Source: Streptomyces hyaluromycini
GTDB lineage: Bacteria > Actinomycetota > Actinomycetes > Streptomycetales > Streptomycetaceae
Assembly: GCF_002217755.1 (NCBI RefSeq)
Contig: NZ_BCFL01000017.1
Coordinates: forward strand, 62,001 to 126,000
Direction: 5' to 3'
Length of the DNA stretch: 64,000 nucleotides
Shown here: piece after piece, positions 58,164 to 64,000 of the stretch
Layout of the letters: every line of letters starts with the position of its first letter
Numbering within the stretch: the stretch's first letter is position 1
Notes under the pieces: generated by a model
Seen by the model: the letters and a program-made list of their open reading frames with translations, nothing else
The model's database searches: none
Told to the model about the DNA's origin: nothing
Program-made: the position numbers and the translations under genes

Positions 58164-61100
58164 ATGAGCGTCGAGATGCCCCCCGAGCTGGCCTGGGTCG
58201 CCCGGCTGGCGGTCGGTCAGGCCTGGCCCAAGGGCGACGAGGACAACCTGCACGCCCTCGGCCAGGCGTGGAACGACGCCGCCCAGGAACTCAAGGGCAT
58301 CAGCGGGCAGATCGGCGCGTCCGGCAACGGGGTCCTGGAGAGCGTGGGCGGACAGGTCGCCGACGAGTTCCGGGCCTTCGTGACCCAACTGGAGGCCAGC
58401 CTCCCGGAGATGGCCGAGTCGGCGAACCAGCTGGGCAAGCTCGGCAAGCACACCGCCGTCCAGGTCGAGTACTCCAAGTACATGATCCTCGGCCAGCTCA
58501 TCCTGCTGGCCGCGCAGATCGCCGAGTGGATCTTCTTCGCGCCCGAGGTCATCCCGCTGGCCATCACGGCGGCCCGGGTCGCGGTGAAGATGATCCTGCG
58601 CCGGCTGCTCATCTCGGTCGCGACCGGTGTCGCCATGAACGTCGGCCTCGACGTCGCCGTCCAGACCATCCAGTTCCTCAAGGGCGACCGCACCGAGTGG
58701 TCCACCGACAACACCGTCTCCGCCGTGGTGTCGGGCGCCATCGGCGGGGCCGTGGGCGGCCTCTTCTTCGGCGCCGGCAGCGTCCTCGCACCGAAGTTCG
58801 CGCACTCGCTGCTCGGCAAGGCCGTCCTCGGCGCGGCCACCGGCATCGGCACCTCCGGGATCATGTACGGCATCTACCACAGCGGAGCGGACGAGTTCGG
58901 CACGTCCATCAGCGCGGGTGCGCTGGGCGCGCTGGGCGGTGGCGGCAAGCGGCGGTTCGGCGGCAAGGACGACACGGTCAGGGTGGACCCCGTCCATGTG
59001 AACGTTCCGGACGCGCTCAAGATCAACCTGTCCGGCCTTCCCGACCTGACCGGCCTGGTCTCGGCCGAGAAGACGGAACACCTGTCCGACACCGCGACCT
59101 TCAAGGACTCGACGCCGGGCACGGGCACCGCGGAGAAGAACGGGACCGCCACAGCCACAACCACCGGGCAGAGCTCCACCACCCACCACACCACCGAGAC
59201 GACCCACGGCACGACCACGACCACGTCGACCACGACCGCCACGTCGTCGTCCGCCTCGGTCGCCACCGCCCAGCACGAGCACGAGCACCAGTACGAGCAG
59301 GGGCTGCCGGGGTTCACGACCACCGTCACGTCCACATCGAGCGCGACGACATCCCACGCGGACGGCGGGACGGCCACCCGCACCAGTACGGCGGCCACCT
59401 CGCAGACCCGTGTGACGACAGGCGGCGTCAGCACCACCACCACCGCCGGAACCGCCCGCCCGTCGACGACGAGCGCGGGCGGACAGCGCGGCACAGGGAT
59501 CAGCACCGGCACGGGGACAAGTACGGGTACGACCGGGTCGGCGCCGTCCGTCCGTACGGAAACCGGCGTGTCCGCCCGTAACGAGCCCAGCACATCGGTC
59601 CGTACCCAGACGGAGACGAACACGCCTCCGTCCGCCGCCACCCGCACCCAGACGACCGGCCCGGAATCCGCCAGGACCACGCAGGCCACCGGTACCGCGG
59701 ACGCGTCCAGGCCCACGCAGTCCACCACCGCCACCACGTCCTCGTCGGCCACCGCAACCACCACCGAGACCGAGACCGAGGGCACCTCGCGTACGACCGC
59801 CGCCGTGTCGGAGACCGCGACCGCGACCGCTGGCGCCACCGCCGCACCCGGCCATGACGGCACCGCCGTACCCCACCGGCAGGCCGCCGCCCACGCCGCC
59901 ACCCCCGACCCCACTCCGGACCCCACCCCGCCCCCCGGCGGCCACCGGGCCGGACGGGATCCGGCGCCCCGGATGACGCTCGACCGTACGCCCCGCTTCG
60001 TCGTGCGCTCCACCTTCGAGGCCCGCCGGTTCGTGTACCGGGGCGAGCCGGTCACCGATCTGACGGTGCGGGTCGCCTTCCGCGACGGCGGCCAGGGGCA
60101 CGACACGGATGCCGTCTGGGCCAAGGTGACGGCCGGCGTCGAGCAGTACCTCAACGCGCCGGGGTACCGCCTGCCCGGCCCGGACCACCTTCCCGGTGGC
60201 GGTGACCGGCTGCATGTCACCGTGGAGCGTGCGGCGCCCCATGAGGAGGCGCACCTGACGGTCGATCTCGTCGGCCGTGACGGGGTCATGGACCAGCGGA
60301 GGTGGCGGGCGGACGCGGAACCCGTCGAATACGCCCATGAGCTGAGTCACCAGGTGCTCGGGCTGCGTGACGAGTACCGTGACGAGGCCGTTCCGCACCG
60401 CCCCCAGGTCGAGGGCAGCCTGATGGGCAACTTCCACGCCGACTCGCCCGAGGGGCTGAGCAGGGGTGGTCTGCGCGACCGTCATCTGCAGTTGGTCGCC
60501 GCCGTCGTCGGCGACCTGCACCGCGAGGGCCCGGGGCTCGCGCACGAGGCCGAGTGGGAGCAGACGCGCCGCACGGCGACGCCCCACAAGCGCAGTCACA
60601 CCTGGGTCGACCCGGTCTCCGATCCGTCACGCTACGAGCCGCTCGACGGCTCCGGGCAGAAGGCGTCGGCGGCCACGGAACCGCGCACCACGACCCAGGC
60701 AGATCTCGCCAGGGCCTTCGACAACGCAATGAGGAATCGGCGGCAGCAGCACGACTCCGACGAGGAGTCGGAGCCGGAGACGGACTGGAGCGACGCCGAA
60801 AGTGACACGCCGGCCACCCGCGGCGCCACTGCTCTGCCGGGGCCGTCCCGCTGGACAGCACCGGCTCCCGCCCACGACATGGCGCAGCACGGCAACGGGA
60901 CGGGGACGAGCGCCGAGGGACAGGGCCCGGACCGCCCGGGGACACCGGAGACCGAGGAGCAGACGGGGCACACCGAGCACACCGAGCACACCGATGCCGC
61001 CGGACACCAGGCGGTCCCGGAAGAGGCAACCGTGCCCGCCCCGGACGTTCCCCTGCTGGAGTCGTTGCCGTCCGGGCCGTTCGAGGCACCCACGTTGTGG

Positions 61101-64000
61101 GGAGACGATCCCTTCGTCTATTTCGGTCTGGCCGTCCAAGAGCACCGGTCCGCGCAGACGATCAGTACGACTCCGGCGGCGTACTCCCACGAAAGTGAGG
61201 CGGCAGTTCTCCTGGGGGAGAACGAGCAGGGCAGTTGGCCGCAGTGGGGTTACCGGAATGACGCGTACCAGGCCATGGCGCATGCGGCCGAGCACCGGCT
61301 TCGCCTGATCACCGAACGGGCGGAGGAGACCGTCCGTGCGAAGGAGCCGGGCGATCCGGAACGAGAGCGTGCCGAACGTCTGCTGAAGGTGGAGTCGTCG
61401 CTGAAGCAGGACGGCTGGCGGCCCGAGTACCGCAGTGAGTTCCTGCACGTGCAGATGCTGATGGCGGAGGACGGCTTCCTGGACAACCTGCCGCGGGAGC
61501 TGGTCGTGAACGAGCGCTGGGGTGACCAGCCCGGGACCGATGCGGGCGTCGTGACGTCGTATGCCCTGGTCTCGCCGACCGATCCGTCGGGGCCGATCGG
61601 CGGATCACTGCATGGGCCTGGCGGTGTGTCGGCGCAGTTCCACGCCTGGCTGAACAGGAACGGCGGCGACAGCGACTGGCTGGCGCACTGGGCTGTGGGC
61701 CAGTCGGCCGGCTCCAATACCAGCGAGGCGCTCCGCTTCAAGGTGATGACGAGCCATTTCCGTCCGGCGAAGCATGCCGACGGCTTCTACATGTCCCGCC
61801 TCGACGGCTCGGGGGTCAAGGACAGCGATGCCCCCTACACGGGCCACGAGGACGCCATGCCGGTGCTGAACTTCGCCCCGACATACGTGCGGAGCATGGT
61901 GGCCCAGCACGTCTTCACCCACGAGATCCTGACCCGGGTGAAAATGCCGAACGTGGACCCGGAGCGGGGCGTCGTCCAACTCCTGCGCCTGGACAAGCGA
62001 TCCGTGGTGGACGATGCCAACGGTGACCGGACCCCGGACATCGGCGCCCGGATCAATCTGCGGCGCGGGCCCGCGGATTCGTACAGCCTCATGTCACCGT
62101 ACAAGGACCAGAACGACACCGAGAACCACACGCTGGGGGCGTTCTGGGTCACCTCGCAGGAGATTCCGCTGCACCAGGTCTTCGGAACGTACCTGCAGAG
62201 CAGAGCACCGGAGAAGGGGGAGCCCGAGCACACCCTCTTCCTGTACGAGTCCGAGAACGAGTTCCTCGCGATGTCCGACGGCGTGGAGGCCGTGTTCCAC
62301 GGAACGGACACGCCCCCCGTGCTGCAGGTGGCCCGAGAGGCGTCCGCTCCGCCCTCCGACGAGGCCGCACCCCGCGCCCCCGTGGCCGGTGGCAGCGGCC
62401 TGCAGACGCACTCTCCGGACACCGTTCAGCAGGGAGACACCGGTACGGAGCACTCGTCCGTACCTGACATCCAGATCACGGACACGACGGCGCAGACGCC
62501 CGCACCCGAGCCCGCGCCGGGGCACGAATCCTCGCGGGCGGTGGCCCCTGCCGTGGCACGGTCGCACTACGGAATGCCGGAGAAGAACTTCGACAGGTTC
62601 AAGAGTCTGGCGCGGACGCACAATCTCGTGATCGACGTCCGGCCGACCAACACGGCTGCCCCGGAATGGCTCGATCAGGGGAAGCTGCCGAAGCCCAAGG
62701 ACATCAAGGCGAAGTCCGTCAACGACCTGGACGTACTGCTGGGCGCCAAGGACGAACACCGCGGCCTGATCGGCTACTTCAAGCCGGTGCTGCCCGAGCG
62801 CGGCAGCCTCGACGACGCGACCTGGACCAAGCTCCAGGCGCGGCACACCCAGCGCGACGAGGAGTTCAGGACGCTGGCGCCGGTCATGGAGCAACTCACC
62901 GAAGAGGGCCGGTTCAAGGTCGAGGACGGCCTGGTGTTCGGCCGGGACGGCCAGGGGGAGTGGCGGGAGATCACCGGCGACCACGACGTGTTCGACATCA
63001 GCACGCCGGGCGGCACGCGGCTGCAGGGGGACCCCTACCAAGACGTCGTCAACACCATGATGGCCGGCGACATGGGCGTCATGCACGGCGCGCACATGGA
63101 CTGGGAGCCGGCCACGCCCTTCAGCAAGGGCATCTTCAGCAAGATCGTGGAGTCCCACCAGGAGGGCGGCGAACCCCTCCTCCGCTTCCGCCCCGGCCTC
63201 AACGACGCGGAACTCGTCCACGCCCCGGCCGAGTTCCGCTTCAGAGGCCCGGCCCCGGAGCCACGGCCGGTCCCGGCGGAACCACCGACCGACCGTCCCG
63301 AGCCACAGACCAACCACCCCGAACCACCGACCGGCCACCCCGAGTCACCGCTCCCGCCGACGGAGCCCATCACCCGGGCCGAGTCACCCATCCGGCAGCC
63401 CGAGCCACCCCTCACCGACACCGACTCACCGCTCCCCCACGCCGACGCCTCCCTTTCGCACCTCGACTCCCCCTTTCCGCACGCCGAATCCACCACCCGT
63501 CGGGCCGAGCCCCCGCCACCGCTCGCGCACACCGAATTCACCACCGCCGAGGCAGAACCGCCGACCTTCACCCGCGCCGACTCGCCCCTCACGCACGCAT
63601 CTCCCCTCCCCCGTGTCGAGTACCCCGTCCTCCCCTCGCCGGAGCCCGAGGCCGCGATCGCTGTGCGGCCCGGTGAGCCCGAGGTGCTACCCGTCGTCGA
63701 ACCTGTCGTGGACCCCGTCGTCAGACCCGTCGTGGACCCCGAGACGGTCACCGAGACGGTCGCCGGGCCGGTCACCGAGGATGCCGTCAAAGCCGCCGGG
63801 TCCGAGCCGATCGTCGTGGAGCCGGAGGGCGACCCCGCGACCCCCCGTCCGCCGGACGACGACCCCCACCGGGCCGGTGCCCCCGAGACCGTGGACCACA
63901 CCGCGCCGTCCCCTGAGCCCCCCGAGCCGCCCGGCCCGCCCGCCCGGCTCGGCGACCGGCACCAGCGGTCGCTGGCCGGCATCCGGATCACCGACGCCCC
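58164..64000 (+). CDS. Giant multi-domain polymorphic toxin-like type VII effector (3' end outside the window)
   Basis: A single frame is open from ATG 58164 to the window end, at least 1945 codons. Residues 1-105 resemble the CpnT-type WXG-like N-domain ('LAWVARLAVGQAWPKGDEDN'). Hydrophobic helices span about 95-250. A Ser/Thr-rich linker covers about 315-610. A metallopeptidase-like domain has HELSHQVLGLRDEY (725-738). Residues 980-1385 form an unknown domain ending in an ART-like pattern (Arg1275, 'VTSQE' 1329-1333, 'ESENE' 1362-1366). Residues 1469-1690 match EF/CyaA/ExoY adenylate cyclases: RPTN (Arg1493), Lys1510, Lys1517, DHD (1606-1608), HG (1641). A Pro/Glu-rich region follows. The Shine-Dalgarno is weak and an ATG at 58176 is an alternative start. 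Genetic context makes it a type VII effector. Confidence 0.85.
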   Translation, partial: MSVEMPPELAWVARLAVGQAWPKGDEDNLHALGQAWNDAAQELKGISGQIGASGNGVLESVGGQVADEFRAFVTQLEASLPEMAESANQLGKLGKHTAVQVEYSKYMILGQLILLAAQIAEWIFFAPEVIPLAITAARVAVKMILRRLLISVATGVAMNVGLDVAVQTIQFLKGDRTEWSTDNTVSAVVSGAIGGAVGGLFFGAGSVLAPKFAHSLLGKAVLGAATGIGTSGIMYGIYHSGADEFGTSISAGALGALGGGGKRRFGGKDDTVRVDPVHVNVPDALKINLSGLPDLTGLVSAEKTEHLSDTATFKDSTPGTGTAEKNGTATATTTGQSSTTHHTTETTHGTTTTTSTTTATSSSASVATAQHEHEHQYEQGLPGFTTTVTSTSSATTSHADGGTATRTSTAATSQTRVTTGGVSTTTTAGTARPSTTSAGGQRGTGISTGTGTSTGTTGSAPSVRTETGVSARNEPSTSVRTQTETNTPPSAATRTQTTGPESARTTQATGTADASRPTQSTTATTSSSATATTTETETEGTSRTTAAVSETATATAGATAAPGHDGTAVPHRQAAAHAATPDPTPDPTPPPGGHRAGRDPAPRMTLDRTPRFVVRSTFEARRFVYRGEPVTDLTVRVAFRDGGQGHDTDAVWAKVTAGVEQYLNAPGYRLPGPDHLPGGGDRLHVTVERAAPHEEAHLTVDLVGRDGVMDQRRWRADAEPVEYAHELSHQVLGLRDEYRDEAVPHRPQVEGSLMGNFHADSPEGLSRGGLRDRHLQLVAAVVGDLHREGPGLAHEAEWEQTRRTATPHKRSHTWVDPVSDPSRYEPLDGSGQKASAATEPRTTTQADLARAFDNAMRNRRQQHDSDEESEPETDWSDAESDTPATRGATALPGPSRWTAPAPAHDMAQHGNGTGTSAEGQGPDRPGTPETEEQTGHTEHTEHTDAAGHQAVPEEATVPAPDVPLLESLPSGPFEAPTLWGDDPFVYFGLAVQEHRSAQTISTTPAAYSHESEAAVLLGENEQGSWPQWGYRNDAYQAMAHAAEHRLRLITERAEETVRAKEPGDPERERAERLLKVESSLKQDGWRPEYRSEFLHVQMLMAEDGFLDNLPRELVVNERWGDQPGTDAGVVTSYALVSPTDPSGPIGGSLHGPGGVSAQFHAWLNRNGGDSDWLAHWAVGQSAGSNTSEALRFKVMTSHFRPAKHADGFYMSRLDGSGVKDSDAPYTGHEDAMPVLNFAPTYVRSMVAQHVFTHEILTRVKMPNVDPERGVVQLLRLDKRSVVDDANGDRTPDIGARINLRRGPADSYSLMSPYKDQNDTENHTLGAFWVTSQEIPLHQVFGTYLQSRAPEKGEPEHTLFLYESENEFLAMSDGVEAVFHGTDTPPVLQVAREASAPPSDEAAPRAPVAGGSGLQTHSPDTVQQGDTGTEHSSVPDIQITDTTAQTPAPEPAPGHESSRAVAPAVARSHYGMPEKNFDRFKSLARTHNLVIDVRPTNTAAPEWLDQGKLPKPKDIKAKSVNDLDVLLGAKDEHRGLIGYFKPVLPERGSLDDATWTKLQARHTQRDEEFRTLAPVMEQLTEEGRFKVEDGLVFGRDGQGEWREITGDHDVFDISTPGGTRLQGDPYQDVVNTMMAGDMGVMHGAHMDWEPATPFSKGIFSKIVESHQEGGEPLLRFRPGLNDAELVHAPAEFRFRGPAPEPRPVPAEPPTDRPEPQTNHPEPPTGHPESPLPPTEPITRAESPIRQPEPPLTDTDSPLPHADASLSHLDSPFPHAESTTRRAEPPPPLAHTEFTTAEAEPPTFTRADSPLTHASPLPRVEYPVLPSPEPEAAIAVRPGEPEVLPVVEPVVDPVVRPVVDPETVTETVAGPVTEDAVKAAGSEPIVVEPEGDPATPRPPDDDPHRAGAPETVDHTAPSPEPPEPPGPPARLGDRHQRSLAGIRITDA

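Overview
The window is a very GC-rich chromosomal segment with the codon bias, GTG/TTG starts and gene order of a Streptomyces. The arrangement fol genes / ftsH / hpt / tilS / dacB / ppa is the conserved Streptomyces core block. No rRNA, tRNA, insertion sequence or CRISPR array was seen.

Core block (1-15 kb). An NTF2-like gene is followed by folB-folK-DUF3180 on the plus strand. They converge on a minus-strand run that in transcription order reads dacB, a zincin (DUF2342), tilS, hpt, ftsH, folE. This covers folate and purine salvage, tRNA-Ile lysidinylation, membrane proteolysis and peptidoglycan trimming. ppa diverges from dacB and is followed by a ThrE-type exporter, DedA, a YbjQ-like protein and a TipA-like MerR regulator with a TTG start.

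Variable block (15-40 kb). It holds a ClC chloride/proton exchanger next to glutamate decarboxylase (possible acid resistance), a DinB-like protein, an aldehyde dehydrogenase, and an XRE / HATPase / DUF397 regulatory trio. Next come the eroded remains of a zinc-independent ribosomal-protein cluster (rpsR, a COG0523 fragment, rpsN), two lipoproteins, a DUF2786 protein, a Clp-N/HTH protein under a double operator, a family A DNA polymerase, two AfsR/SARP-type ATPase regulators, a glycosyltransferase and a ricin-lectin membrane protein. Dispersed palindromic repeats sit between convergent genes and, unusually, inside coding linkers.

Type VII secretion block (40-64 kb). An atypical response regulator lacking the phospho-Asp is divergent from an operon-like plus-strand array: eccC, eccD, eccB, an EccE-position protein with a degenerate ART-like C-terminus, a beta-helix/AAA+ fusion (EccA-like), two WXG100 proteins, an Asn-rich protein, a large WXG-like substrate, a YbaB/EbfC-like protein, another WXG-like protein, and a giant gene that runs off the window. 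This last reading frame (58164 to the end, at least 1945 codons without a stop) has a CpnT-like N-terminus, a Ser/Thr-rich linker, an HExxHxxGxxD metallopeptidase-like domain, a possible ADP-ribosyltransferase-like region, and a segment matching the active-site pattern of edema-factor/CyaA/ExoY adenylate cyclases with identical residue spacing. It is the most exciting object here: a candidate multi-toxin effector of an actinobacterial ESX-like system.
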